From NCBI GenBank assembly GCA_012064385.1, contig QRDG01000813.1:329952-393951 (forward strand): a stretch of DNA of 64,000 bases. Reading direction: 5' to 3'. How positions within the stretch are numbered: the stretch's first letter is position 1; every line of letters starts with the position of its first letter. Shown here one piece after another: positions 12,042 to 23,600 of this stretch. The notes below the pieces were generated by a model. That model had not been told where the DNA came from, did no database searches, and worked only from the letters and a program-made list of their open reading frames with translations. This stretch comes from Puccinellia tenuiflora (lineage: Eukaryota > Streptophyta > Magnoliopsida > Poales > Poaceae). The position numbers and the translations under genes were made by a program.

Positions 12042-12541
12042 TGATGACTGAAGTACGCTGGAACGGTTAATCTCGCCAAGGAACAAGGATTTACCCAGGT
12101 TCGGCCCCTCTGATTCGAGGTAAAGACCTACTTCCTGCTTCTATGTTATTGCTCTTGATATATCTCGATTACAAGGATCCGGCTCCCACAATTTAGGAGC
12201 CGGCGACTTCTCTCTGGTGGCTAGGGTTTCTCTATTGGTTGAAGCTTATCGATCTAAGGTCCAGGACCCCGCTTATAAAGGCTGCCGGGTCTCTGGACTT
12301 ACACTTTACACCGAGTCATACTAGAACACGGAGTCCTACTCTACGTCTTGGTCTTCCAAGTTTAGACTCCGGGTTGTACTTGGACTCCTTCCGGACGGGT
12401 CCTTTCTTCATCATGGGCCTTGGTCGGCTTGTCTCCAGCCCAGCCCATGCGACTTGATACGTGACTCGGCTTTGGCCTTCTTGGTCTTGGCGGGTCTACT
12501 TTCCGGGTCCATGGGCCTACCTATAAAGTATCCCCCCATCA
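11986..12541 (-). repeat. 5' LTR of copy A
   Basis: It is 556 bp, from tgatggggggatac to ccccacgaca read on the minus strand. It carries a TATA box (ctttataagc) at about 12271-12280. It shares nearly all diagnostic bases with the 5' LTR of copy B (for example gatatatcaag, ccccgagg, catgatgaag) and differs from the LTRs at 25346 and 29919. Confidence 0.93.
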
Positions 12542-12602
12542 GGTAGCATGATAAGGTGATCTCTCACGTTAATATCAAGAAGTGTTCTTCCCTAGTATGC
12601 AC
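12542..12602. other. 61-bp spacer between two head-to-head LTRs
   Basis: This is the only sequence between the 5' ends of copies A and B. It starts ggtagcatg and ends agtatgcac. There is no recognisable gene or direct repeat. The 5-mers next to the LTRs are ggtag (A side) and tgcac (B side). Confidence 0.8.
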
Positions 12603-13158
12603 TGATGGGGGGATACTTTACAGGTAGGCCCATGGACCCGGAAAGTAGACCCGCCAAGACCAAGAAGGCCAAAGCCGAGTCACGTATCAAGTCGCATGGG
12701 CTGGGCTGGAGACAAGCCGACCAAGGCCCATGATGAAGAAAGGACCCGTCCGGAAGGAGTCCAAGTACAACCCGGAGTCTAAACTTGGAAGACCAAGACG
12801 TAGAGTAGGACTCCGTGTTCTAGTATGACTCGGTGTAAAGTGTAAGTCCAGAGACCCGGCAGCCTTTATAAGCGGGGTCCTGGACCTTAGATCGATAAGC
12901 TTCAACCAATAGAGAAACCCTAGCCACCAGAGAGAAGTCGCCGGCTCCTAAGTTGTGGGAGCCGGGTCCTTGTAATCGAGATATATCAAGAGCAATAACA
13001 TAGAAGCAGGAAGTAGGTCTTTACCTCGAATCAGAGGGGCCGAACCTGGGTAAATCCTTGTTCCTTGGCGAGATTAACCGTTCCAGCGTACTTCAGTCAT
13101 CAATGGCCCCAGAACTCATCTTCCCCGAGGAAGAACTTGCCGTGACAACCCCACGACA
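12603..13158 (+). repeat. 5' LTR of copy B
   Basis: It is 556 bp, tgatgggggg to ccccacgaca, with a TATA box ctttataagc at 12864-12873. It is almost identical to the inverted LTR of copy A 61 bp away. Confidence 0.93.
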
Positions 13159-13160
13159 GT

Positions 13161-13179
13161 TGGCGCCCACCGTGGGGCC
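13161..13179 (+). promoter_or_regulatory. Primer-binding site, copy B
   Basis: tggcgcccaccgtggggcc starts two bases (gt) after the 5' LTR and is identical in all three Tat copies. Confidence 0.88.
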
Positions 13180-16100
13180 TACGGTGACGAAAGGAGTTGA
13201 GATCGTTGGAGCTGCTCGTCGAGCTATGGAGAAACTCGCCATCGGGCGGGTCTACACTGATGAGCATGGAGAGACAGAGATCGATGACTCAGGCTGGACC
13301 TCGGAGATGAACGAAGTCGACGAGGGCTATCAGCTTGTCTTTGGAGGAATCAACGTGTTCGTCGGGATGGTGTGCGCGTCGGGTCTTCGCGAGAACTCGG
13401 CGGAGTCGGTGCCAGAGCTAACTGTTATCGTCGAGTCCGACGGCGAGGAGTCGGTCGGAACTTCAGAGGTCGGCATCATCGCCGAGTCTGAGGACCCCTA
13501 GCTGAGGAACCAGATGTGATGCAAGAGTCAGATTCAGATTATGATGCAGATTCAGAGTCCATCCTACCCTTGTTTGAAGATCGGCTTGGGTATGGGATAG
13601 AGGAAGAGGATTATGAGGAGTCGCCAGTACGCGCTCGTGTTGTGGGAGTCTACATGTCTGGAAACACTGGAATCAGTTTGATCCGACTCTATTGACAAAG
13701 GAGATTAATGCAAGTAATGCCGCAGAGAGGGCGGCCGAGTTAACCAACGCTCGTGCTGCGTTGGAGAAGCAACTAGCTGATATCACAGAGGCAAACCGTA
13801 GACTAGCTGCAGAGCAGGCCCGAGTCCAAGATGAAGCTCAGGTCGTGCGGAGGCGCCGCGAGGAGCTTACTTCAATTCAGCATCGCCGAGCCAGGAGTCG
13901 CTTGCATGATGGAGTCCACATCAATCCAACCAATCTATTCACCACACCCAATGGTCCAGGCAGAGGAGCCGGACTAGGAGGCTCAGCGGCAGCAGGAGGC
14001 GCCGCAGGAGGAGCCGGAGGAGCACCACCACCACCACCACCACCACCACCCCAGAAGGATCGGGAGGCAGCCGTGCTAACGGACCACCGCCTGAAGGAGG
14101 AGTCGGAGGAGGAGCATCTGGTGGCTTAGGGGCACAGCCTAACAGATTTCATACTCCAGAGGGACATTATTCTAATCCTATGGACAACGTGCATGCGGCG
14201 ACTCTGAGATTGGAGAATATTGTGGTACCAGAGGGACCAGCAGGACAGGAGACTCGGGAGGCTATCGAGTTACTGAAAACAGCTTGACTCAGCAGGCTTT
14301 GTATCCAACTTTTCCAGATGCAAGTAGGCTACATTCAACACCTTTAACTCAGGTACGAGGAGTCGGCACGGCGAGTCCAACCCGGCAAACTCTACGAGTG
14401 CAAGGCGTCGTGAACTAGCGAGGAATCGTGCAAACATACCAACTGCTTCACAAGCTCAGCTAGTGGTTGATGAAGCAAGGCAACGACGAGAGAGAGAAGC
14501 AGCAAGAGCTCGGGAGGCAGAGAGGGACAGAGCGTTAGTGGGTGCAGCCAACCCGCCTCAGCCGACCCGGGTCCACGAGGAGGTGACTTCTCCTGGTGCT
14601 TCCCCAGCATTAACAGGACCAGAGTGTTTGTCCGATGCCATCAGATCCGAGTCCTTCCCTAGCAGTTTCAAGGAGCCGCGCAAGGTTCCAAACTATGAGC
14701 CTAACATGGACCCGACCTCTTGGTTGGGTACATACGAGATGGCGATGAGCATTCGCAATGCCACAGGTAATCTGTGTGCCAAGTTCATGTATCTTATGAT
14801 GGAGGGAGCAGCCAAGGTGTGGATGCGCAACTTGCCTCCTAGGTCAATCAACTCTTGGGAGCAATTGAAGGCGGCTTTTATTCAGAATTTCCAAGGCACA
14901 TGCAAGAAACTCAGCACCATTGAGGACCTGGAGCGATGTGTCCAGAGGAAGGGCGAGTCAGCAAGGCACTGGATGAAGCGAGTCTCAGAGATCATTAACT
15001 CCTCACAAGGACTCCCACCAGTTTCAGTGTTAATGGCGATGGAGAGAAATTGCAGTTACAATCCCTTGAGTTGGAAGCTAGGTCGTATGAAGGAGAGCCT
15101 GAATCAAGGTATTCCCCTTACGATTGGTGAGATCATGGCAGGTGCTAATAAGCACGCTGCCACAGACAAAACAAAGGATCAGGAGGAAGGAACTAAAGGA
15201 CAAGGTGGCAATGGTCAGAATCAGAACCAGAATCAGAACCAGAATCAAGGTAGTGGCAAGAGGCCATATGGAGACAACTCTGACCTAGTAGCCAACACAA
15301 ACACTGGAGTCAGACGCAAGGACAATAATTCTGGTGGATACCAAGGCCGCACTCCAAGCACAGAGGAGGTCTTGAGAATTCCATGCCCTAAACATGCCAA
15401 GAACGGTAGATGCGGTCATACCCTGGGACAGTGCGTAGATTTGCAGCGCGCCAGGTTCCAAGGGCCAGGAGGAGGTAACAACAATGGTGGATATAGAGGA
15501 AACAACGGAGTCGGAGGACCCGGCAATAACGGTGGAGGAGCCGGCAATAACCCAAACCAACCTCAAGGAGGAGGTCACCAGCAGGGCGGGTTCCAGCAGA
15601 ACCCGAAGCAGCTCAATGAGGGCAATGGTCAGTATTATGTCACAACTCGGCAGCACAACCCGAGTCGTGGCAGCTACCATGTCTTCACAACTAGTACGTC
15701 CAAGCGTTCCAAGAAGTTGAAAGTCAGAGCAGTTAATGCAGTAGAGCCGGCCCTTCCACAGTGGCTCAGGTGGTCAGAGCAAACCATCACATGGAGTCGG
15801 GCAGATCATCCTCCAAGAGTCGACGAGCCAGGGCAGCTAGCCTTGGTAGTGGCACCTCAAGTTGGGGGCTATACATTGAACAAAGTGCTTATGGATGGTG
15901 GAAGCAGTATCAACATCTTATATTACGACACATTCAAGAGGATGCAGCTGCAAGATAGACAGCTAATTCCAACAGAGACAGTGTTCCATGGGATAGTACC
16001 AGGGAAGTCGGCTAAGCCCATTGGTAAGATTTATCTTGAGGTTGCTTTTGGCACAGTGGAGAATTTTCGTTCAGAGATTATGCCCTTTGAGGTAGTGGAC

Positions 16101-16464
16101 CTTAAGAGCCCATATCATGCTCTTTTTGGTCGACCTGCATATTTTAAGTTTATGGCCAGGCCATGTTATGTGTACTTGAAGCTCAAGATGCCAGGTCCAG
16201 CAGGAATCATCACAGTTAATGGCAGCAGACAGATGGCATTGGAGTGCGAGATTAGGTGATGCAGCCATGGCTGAGACAGCTTGTGCTCAAGAGGAGCTGA
16301 AGTTTTACAAGGCAAACGTGGACCCGGAGGACAACTCGGTCCTTAAGAAGCCGGCCACAGAGGAGAAGATGAAATTCAAGTCAGCTCAGGACACAAAGCA
16401 AGTCGACTTTACCCCTGGTGACTCTTCCAAGCAGTTCACCATTGGGGCACACCTCTCTGATAAA

Positions 16465-16467
16465 TAG
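16465..16467 (+). promoter_or_regulatory. In-frame UAG between protease and RT, copy B
   Basis: It has the same gat-aaa-TAG-gaa-agc context as in copies A and C. RT continues in the same frame from 16468. Confidence 0.7.
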
Positions 16468-19400
16468 GAAAGCGCGCTCGTCGAGTTCATCCGTGAGAAC
16501 CGGGACGTTTTTGCATGGAAGCCATCTGACATGCCAGGAGTCCCGAGAGAACTCGCCGAGCACAGCTTACACGTTAATCCTAATGCAAGACCAGTCAAGC
16601 AGGGTCTGCGCAAGTTTCATGATGACAGGAGGAAAGCCATAGGAGAAGAGGTGGCTCGGCTCCTCGCAGCCGAGTTCATCAAGGAGGTCTTTCACCCAGA
16701 GTGGGTGGCCAATCCAGTGTTGGTACCAAAGAAGACAGGAGAGTTAAGGATGTGCATTGACTTCACGGGCCTGAACAAGCATTGCCCTAAGGACCCGTTT
16801 GCACTACCTCGCATAGACCAGATCATCGACTCCACAGCGGGGTCAGAGTTGCTTTGTTTCTTGGATGCATATTCAGGGTACCATCAGATCAGACTCAACA
16901 TAGAGGATGAGTTGAAAACGTCCTTCATCACGCCCTTTGGAGCATTTTGTTACACAACAATGCCCTTTGGACTCAAGAATGCGGGAGCTACATATCAGAG
17001 GTGTATCCAGAACTGTTTCAAAAAACAGATTGGAAGGAATATTCATGCTTATGTGGATGATGTAGTTGTCAAATCTCAGAAGGCCGACTCTTTGATAGCA
17101 GACTTGACAGAAACCTTTGAGAACCTGCGCAAGTATAAGATGAAGCTCAACCCGACCAAGTGTGTCTTTGGAGTCCCTGCTGGCAAACTCCTAGGCTTCA
17201 TCGTTTCAGAGAGAGGCATTGAGGCAAATCCAGAGAAAATCAAGGCTATCCATAACTTGCAGAAGCCGACTTGTCTGAAGGACGTTCAAAAGCTCACTGG
17301 ATGTGTGGCAGCTCTGAGCAGGTTTATTTCCAGACTCGGGGAGAAGGCGGGTCCTCTCTACCGACTCCTGAAGAAGTCAGATAAATTCCTATGGGATGAA
17401 GAGGCTGACCGTGCTTTTGAGGAGTTGAAGAAAACTTTATCAACAGCACCAGTGCTTGCAGCTCCTACAGATAAGGAGCCCATGCTATTATATGTAGCTG
17501 CCAACGAGAGAGTTGTCAGTGCAGTAGTAGTTGTGGAACGTGCAGAGGAAGGAAAGGAGTACCCAGTGCAGAGACCTGTCTACTACATCAGTGAAGTCCT
17601 CACAGAGTCAAAGCAAAGGTACCCTCAGTGGCAGAAATTAGTTTATGGAGTTTTTCTTGCAAGTAGAAAGCTCAAGCATTATTTCCAAGAGCATCCAATT
17701 AAGGTGGTGAGTTCAGCACCGCTAGCAGATATTATACGCAACAGAGAGGCAACAGGGCGAGTCGCCAAGTGGGCAATTGAGTTGGGTCCTTATCATATCA
17801 CATATGAGCCAAGGACAGCGATCAAATCTCAAGCTTTGGTTGATTTTGTCAATGATTGGACAGATTTTACATCTTCACCAAGCACCCCTTGCACCAAGTA
17901 TTGGACAATGCACTTTGATGGGTCCAGACAGTTGGAAGGCTCAGGAGCCGGCGTGGTGTTAACATCGCCTAAGGGAGATAAGTTAGCATACGTCCTTCAG
18001 TTACACTTTGATTGCACCAACAACATGGCAGAGTATGAGGCTTTGCTACATGGCCTGCGTTTGGCCAAGGAGATGAACATCAAGCGTATCAGGTGCTTTG
18101 GAGACTCGGATCTCGTAGCTCAGCAAGTATCTGGAACTTGGGACTCGAAGGATGCAAACATGGCAGCTTATAGAAGAGCAGTCGAACAGATAGCCGGGTT
18201 CTTTTCTGGTTATCAAGTGGAGCATATTGACAGACGCAAGAACGAGGCCGCTGATGCGTTATCACGACTCGGCTCTCGTCGAGAGAAAGTACCACCAAAT
18301 GTGTTCTTAGATGAACTTCACCACCCTTCAGTCAAGTTGCCCACAGAGGAGGAGTTAGCCTTTCCAGACCCAGAGTCGGCACTTGTTGCAGCAGTACGAG
18401 CAATCCCAACATGGACAGAGCCCTACCTAGCCTATCTCCTGCGGGGTGAACTCCCAAAGGATGAGGTCAAGCGAAAGCAACTCATCAGGCGATGCAAGTC
18501 CTATACAGTCATTAATGGCGAGTTATATAGAAGAAGCGTTACTGGAGTCTACCAGAGATGTGTGTCTCCAGAAGAGGGCAAGCAAATATTGCAAGAGATT
18601 CACTGCAGGAGATTGTGGTCATCATGCATCCACTAGATCCTTGGTGTCAAAAGCTTTCAGACACGGGTTCTTTTGGTTGACAGCACATTTAGATGCAGAG
18701 AGGATAGTTCGAGTCTGTGATGGATGTCAAAGGTACGCAAGGCAAGACCACGTGCCAGCTCAAGAACTCAGAACCATCCCTATCACTTGGCCATTTGCAG
18801 TTTGGGGACTCGACATGGTGGGCCCTTTCTCAAAGTCGCCTTGTCAGAAGACCCATCTGCTAGTAGCAGTTGACAAGTTCACCAAGTGGGTGGAAGTGGA
18901 ACCCGTCAGCAGAGTCGACGGTGCATCAGCTGTGAGATTCTTCAAGAAGATAGCAACACGTTTTGGGTATCCTCATAGCATCATTACAGACAATGGTACC
19001 AACTTATCAGTTGGGGAGATGGCCAAGTTTTGTGGTGAGAACAACATCAGACTCGACCTAGCCTCAGTGGCACATCCACAGTCCAATGGACAAGCAGAGA
19101 GGGCAAATCAGGAGTTGCTGAAGGGAATTAAGCCTCGGCTCCGAGTCCCTTTGCTAAGAGCCGCCGGGTCTTGGGTTGAGGAGTTACCAGCAGTGCTTTG
19201 GAGCATCAGGACGACTCCTAACAGATCTACTGGCTTCACACCTTTCTTCATGGTGTATGGAGCAGAAGCTGTCTTGCCAAGCGACTTGTTGCATGACTCG
19301 CCACGAGTCGCCAATTATGTTGAGACAGAAAACGAACTCGCCCGCCAGGACTCGGTCGATGCACTTGAGGAAGCAAGGGAGCTTAGCCCTTGAGAGATCA

Positions 19401-20088
19401 GCAGTTTATCAGCAGGACCTGCGGCGATATCACGCACGCAGAGTCAAGACCAGGACTTTCCAGGAAGGAGACTTAGTGCTTCGCCTTGTCCAGAGTAAGG
19501 AAGGGATGCACAAGTTATCTCCACCATGGGAAGGACCGTTCGTCATAAGCAAGAATCTGAACAACGGATCGTACTATCTAATGGATGTACGAGAGCCGGC
19601 AAGTGTAGGCAAAGGAGCTGACACAGCTCATACTCTAGATCCTTATGCAGAGGCAAAGNGTCTTGCCAAGCGACTTGTTGCATGACTCGCCACGAGTCGC
19701 CAATTATGTGGAGACAGAAAACGAACTCGCCCGCCAGGACTCGGTCGATGCACTTGAGGAAGCAAGGGAGCTAGCCCTTGAGAGATCAGCAGTTTATCAG
19801 CAGGACCTGCGGCGATATCACGCACGCAGAGTCAAGACCAGGACTTTCCAGGAAGGAGACTTAGTGCTTCGCCTTGTCCAGAGTAAGGAAGGGATGCACA
19901 AGTTATCGCCACCATGGGAAGGACCGTTCATTATAAGCAAGAATCTGAACAACGGATCGTACTATCTAATGGATGTACGAGAGCCGGCAAGTGTAGGCAA
20001 AGGAGCTGACACAGCTCATACTCTAGATCCTTATGCAGAGGCAAAGAGGCCTTGGAACATAGCTCAGTTACGTCCATATTATACCTAA
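16468..20088 (+). pseudogene. pol: Tat pol (RT, RNase H x2, integrase), copy B, with duplicated contig overlap
   Basis: RT with YVDD, the linked RNase H and the second RNase H lie in the open stretch 16468-18636. One extra base near 18609 (cactgcagg for cacgcagg) shifts the frame. The integrase zinc finger and DDE core continue in 18615-19393. The stretch 19271-19658 is then repeated at 19660-20046 across an N. The copy before the N has one extra t (ggagcttagccc) that ends the frame. The true C-terminus ends RPYYT at 20088. With the duplicate and the two extra bases set aside, the gene resembles the copy A enzyme and all catalytic residues are visible. Confidence 0.85.
19271..20046 (+). other. 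N at 19659 flanked by duplicated sequence (probable contig join)
   Basis: 19271-19658 and 19660-20046 are the same integrase C-terminal segment, 388 and 387 bp, starting gtcttgccaagc and ending aggcaaag. They differ by one inserted base and a few substitutions. A single N separates them. This is what two overlapping contigs placed end to end would look like. Confidence 0.9.
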
Positions 20089-20674
20089 GTTGTAATAGAT
20101 TCATGAGTTGAAAGGCAATGAGCCCAGTGAGCCATGCCTAGATGTAATCAAATTATTATGATCAAATGAAATAAAGCCGGCTTCTGTGAACATGAGTCCT
20201 TTAGTCGAGTCACCCAGTGAGTGCGCTTTGTTCTTTAAATTTTGATCATCAGGTTCTTGGGGGCTTGCTTTTCAGTGAAAAAAGTTAAGCTTAAACTCTT
20301 GGACCCGGCACAGTAGCCAAATTTTCCTAGTTTTCTCGCTGGTAAGTCAGATGCATCCTGCACAATATGATCTATCTACAGGCATGACTTGCTTCTTTCT
20401 CTTATGGATCCTAAGGAACATATGAGTTAAGAACCTGTCAGCACAAGCTGTACGAGAAGTCATGCAGGGCCTACTTATTCATCAGTGAAAAATTAGACGG
20501 GTTATAAGAACCAAGCCGATTGGCACAAATTCAAAATAGCTAACAAGCTAAATAGTTTAAAGCACCAGTAGTGCATCTTTACAACTCAAAAGAGCTCAAC
20601 AAGCTCAATAGTTTAAAAAGCACCCATAGTGCATAATTACAAAGTCTCAACAGTAACACAGCATTACATAGCAC
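20089..20674. other. Non-coding region between pol and the convergent antisense gene (copy B)
   Basis: 586 bp lie between the two stops. A possible polyadenylation signal aataaa (20170) serves pol. Two short direct repeats mention agcaccagtagtgcat / agcacccatagtgcat (20560-20635). I see no gene. Confidence 0.6.
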
Positions 20675-23600
20675 TCAAAAGTCATTCAAAGGGTGGTCTT
20701 CCAGAGGAGTCGACTCCTTAGCCAGAGTTGAGGAGTCCTCTTAGCAGGCGACTTGTCCTTTGCTTGAACAGCAGGAGTCGATGAGTTCTTCTTAGCAGGA
20801 GATTTGCCTTGTGCTTGAGCAGCGGAGGAAGGAGCCGGCTTCAATGGAGGCTTGGTGGCGACTCTCTTCGTTTGAAATTCAGTACCCTTGGGACTCTTCA
20901 TATGCTTAGCAAGATCTGCTTGTTTCTGAGCGTCTCCAGAGACAGCTCTAGAAGGAGTGGGCGCAGCAGGAGTCTTCAGGGTAGGCTCAGAACTCGAACA
21001 GGAGCCGCCGGTGACGATGAACTCGGACCGGCAGAGGCAGCGAATACACCAGATGGGTCCTGTGATGGGCGGCCAAAGTTTACTATCTCAGGAGTTACTG
21101 GAGTGACTCTCTTGTTCTCCAAATCATAATGATGAACCCATACCTCAGGGTCCATCTTATTGGCAATCTCACAAGCATATGGCCGCACCAGCTTTTCTTC
21201 GGCTATGAAATCATTCTGAGTAAAAGGTTTGCCATCTCATGCTGCTCAGGCTTCCCCATTGTAAGCATTGCTGGCTCAAGAACAGTGGGATAGTAGCTGT
21301 GGGCTAAGGCCAAGATCCTGATAGCAGATCTCCTCATAGAAGATTGTTTCCACAGTCGTACATAGCCTGGTGCTCTGGACAACTCGTCCACCAGACGTTC
21401 AGGCTCTTTGGGGCACTTGCCTTTATGATTCAGATACTTGACCACAGAACGGGCTCCCTCTTGCAGCCCATGACAGTAATCAAGCATCTCAGACAGTTGT
21501 TTGCTTGTGGGCAATTTAAGCTTTGGGGAGTCAGCCCCTGCAGAAAGGAAAACAAGAAGTCATTGTCAGTTGAAAAGCAATTCACAAAGGTGCAAAAGGA
21601 AGCAAGCAAAAGTCATAAACTCACCAAATATATGCTGACACATTGCACCAATGCCCTTTTTGCAAGTATTGAACACAGCTTGTAGGTCACTGTGTGCTTT
21701 CTGAGCAATCTTTTTGGCCTCAGCCGACTCTTTTTTCACCTGCTCCAGTTGAGCAGCTAAGGTCTTCAGATCCTTCTCAAGCTGAAGGGAGTGTTCTTTT
21801 TCGGCCATGGCAGATCTGGCACTGGCAGCTGCCTGGTCCTCAAGTTCTTTCATATCTCTCTTCATCTTGGAGACAATGCACTGCAATTACAAGTCATAAA
21901 GCACAAGTGAGCTACACAAGTCAAATAAAGAACTCATGAGCTCCAAGTCGTCACAAGTTAACAACTTGGCGCTTGGGGGCTACTCAGGAGTCAATTCTTT
22001 CTATCAGAAAAGCAAGCATGAGTCATAATCGACAAGTCATAAGCTCCAAGTCGCCACAAGTTAGCAACTTGGCGCTTGGGGGCTACTGGCAAATCAGAAT
22101 TTTTCATCAAGTTAAGTATGAATAGAGTGGACATATTTGCAGCTCCAAGTCGCCATAAGTTAGCAACTCGGCGCTTGGGGGCTACTCGCAGAACAGAAAT
22201 TTTTTCTTCAAGTAAGCTATCAGTGAGCAATATATATCGGTAGCTCCAAGTCGTCGCAGGCTGACAACTCGGCGCTTGGGGGCTACTCGTGCGAAAGTTT
22301 TTGGTCTAAGGACCCGACAGACAGTAAACTATCAGCCCCGAGTCCTAGTAGGGCTAAGGACTCAGTGCTTGGGGGCTACAGTGTGCAATTTTTTTTCCAT
22401 ATAGCAATTGAGTTCAGTATCAAATCAAAGCACCTATCCTAGTCACAAGTCACCACAGACAGGTGCTTGGGGGCTACTGAGATAGGATGATGCCAGAAAG
22501 CATGAAAGGAGAAGTCAGAAAAGCTTACTTCATGAACCACGTGAAGAGACCTAAGAGCCGCTTGCTCGTCGTCCTTCAGCCTAGCAGCTTGATCGTTCAA
22601 GTCGACTGCTTCAGCATAGGCTTCGGAAAATGACATGTTATCTGCCACCCGAAGTCGACTGTAGTCAGTAGATGACTTGATCTTGATTGATGGAGAGGCT
22701 GCAGGAGTCGGCTTGACAGGAGCCGGTTGAACTGGAGGCGCAGAATCAGGAGTCGCAGCACCAGAGCCGGGCTGGACTGTTGTTGGAGTCGCCGCTCGAG
22801 CCTTTGAAGAGGACTCGGGAATGGTAGGAGTCGTGGCTGCGCCAGCTGATGCAGCGATGGAGGGACCTGTCCTCGTACTGGTTGTTTGAGAAGTCGATGG
22901 AGGGGCAGGTCCACGCCCAGAGGAGACATCAGCCATGCCTGGGAGCTTTGTTACCTTGGCACAAGGCCGAGCCCTGAAATATTCAGAGATAGAAATCAAT
23001 AAACCTAGTGAAAGGAAAGATCAGAAGTCATACAATTGCAAGTACAGAGACAAAAGAGTTTTACCCAATATTGGTCTCCAGATCCAAGGCGGTCTGAGAG
23101 CTTGAAGAAGGCATTGACAAACCAGAGTTGTAAGAGTCGTCCTTCTGGGGAGGAGAGGTCGATTTCCGTTGGTGGGAGACTGGCAGAGGCTCAGGAGCAT
23201 CTGCAGGCCCATCGGAACGTAGCTTCCTCTTCCTAGCGGCGATAACACTCTGCATTTGCTCTTCAGGCTTAGTGGGGGAGCGAGAGGACCCAAGGACTCG
23301 TGAGAGTGGTACCTTGGGAACAGCCTCTCGAGAGCCATTATTGTTCGAGGCTGGAGAGGACGAGGAATGACTCCTAGCAGAGGACTCTGCAGATGGAGAT
23401 GATTGAGCAGCAGCAGAGGCAGTATCAGTTTGCCTAGTGGGAGGAGCCTCTGGAGAGGACTCGTCATCGTCGGTTTCTTCCACAATGGGAGCCTCTTGAG
23501 AGGACTCCTCTTCATCAGCATTCTTAGTGGGAGCCTCTGGCGAGGACTCCTCATCGGCAGCACCATCATCAGCAGGAGCCTCCTGGGAGGACTCCTCATC

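Larger units (their letters stand above)
1..12541 (-). mobile_element. Tat-type Ty3/gypsy LTR retrotransposon, copy A (3' end off window)
   Basis: Read on the minus strand, the order is 5' LTR (11986-12541), primer-binding site, gag-protease, in-frame UAG, RT, RNase H, integrase, and then an antisense spliced gene (66-2373 on the plus strand). Integrase downstream of RT makes it Ty3/gypsy. A second RNase H after the RT-linked one, plus the antisense gene, points to the Tat lineage (established knowledge for Tat/Retand/Ogre relatives). The 3' LTR and exon 1 of the antisense gene lie left of base 1. Pol is interrupted by element F. Gag, pol and LTR are almost identical to copy B, but the antisense gene is clearly more diverged. 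Confidence 0.88.
13103..16467 (+). pseudogene. gag: Tat gag-protease, copy B (several one-base frameshifts)
   Basis: The protein has the same order as in copy A, from the ATG at 13103 in U5 to the UAG at 16465-16467. The long open part is 14463-16259 (gag core, Cys/His knuckle, protease with DGGSS). Frame breaks occur near 13496 (one base lost, shared with A), 13667 (lost base in a g run), 14049-14052 (end of the proline microsatellite), 14285 and 14345 (single c losses) and 16253 (one extra base). Most are in short homopolymers, so they may be sequence errors rather than decay. The QN repeat after the gag core is longer than in A. Confidence 0.82.

Noticed and set aside
19271..20046. Tandem duplication of the integrase C-terminal domain
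   Set aside because: A single N and matching ends show a contig overlap.
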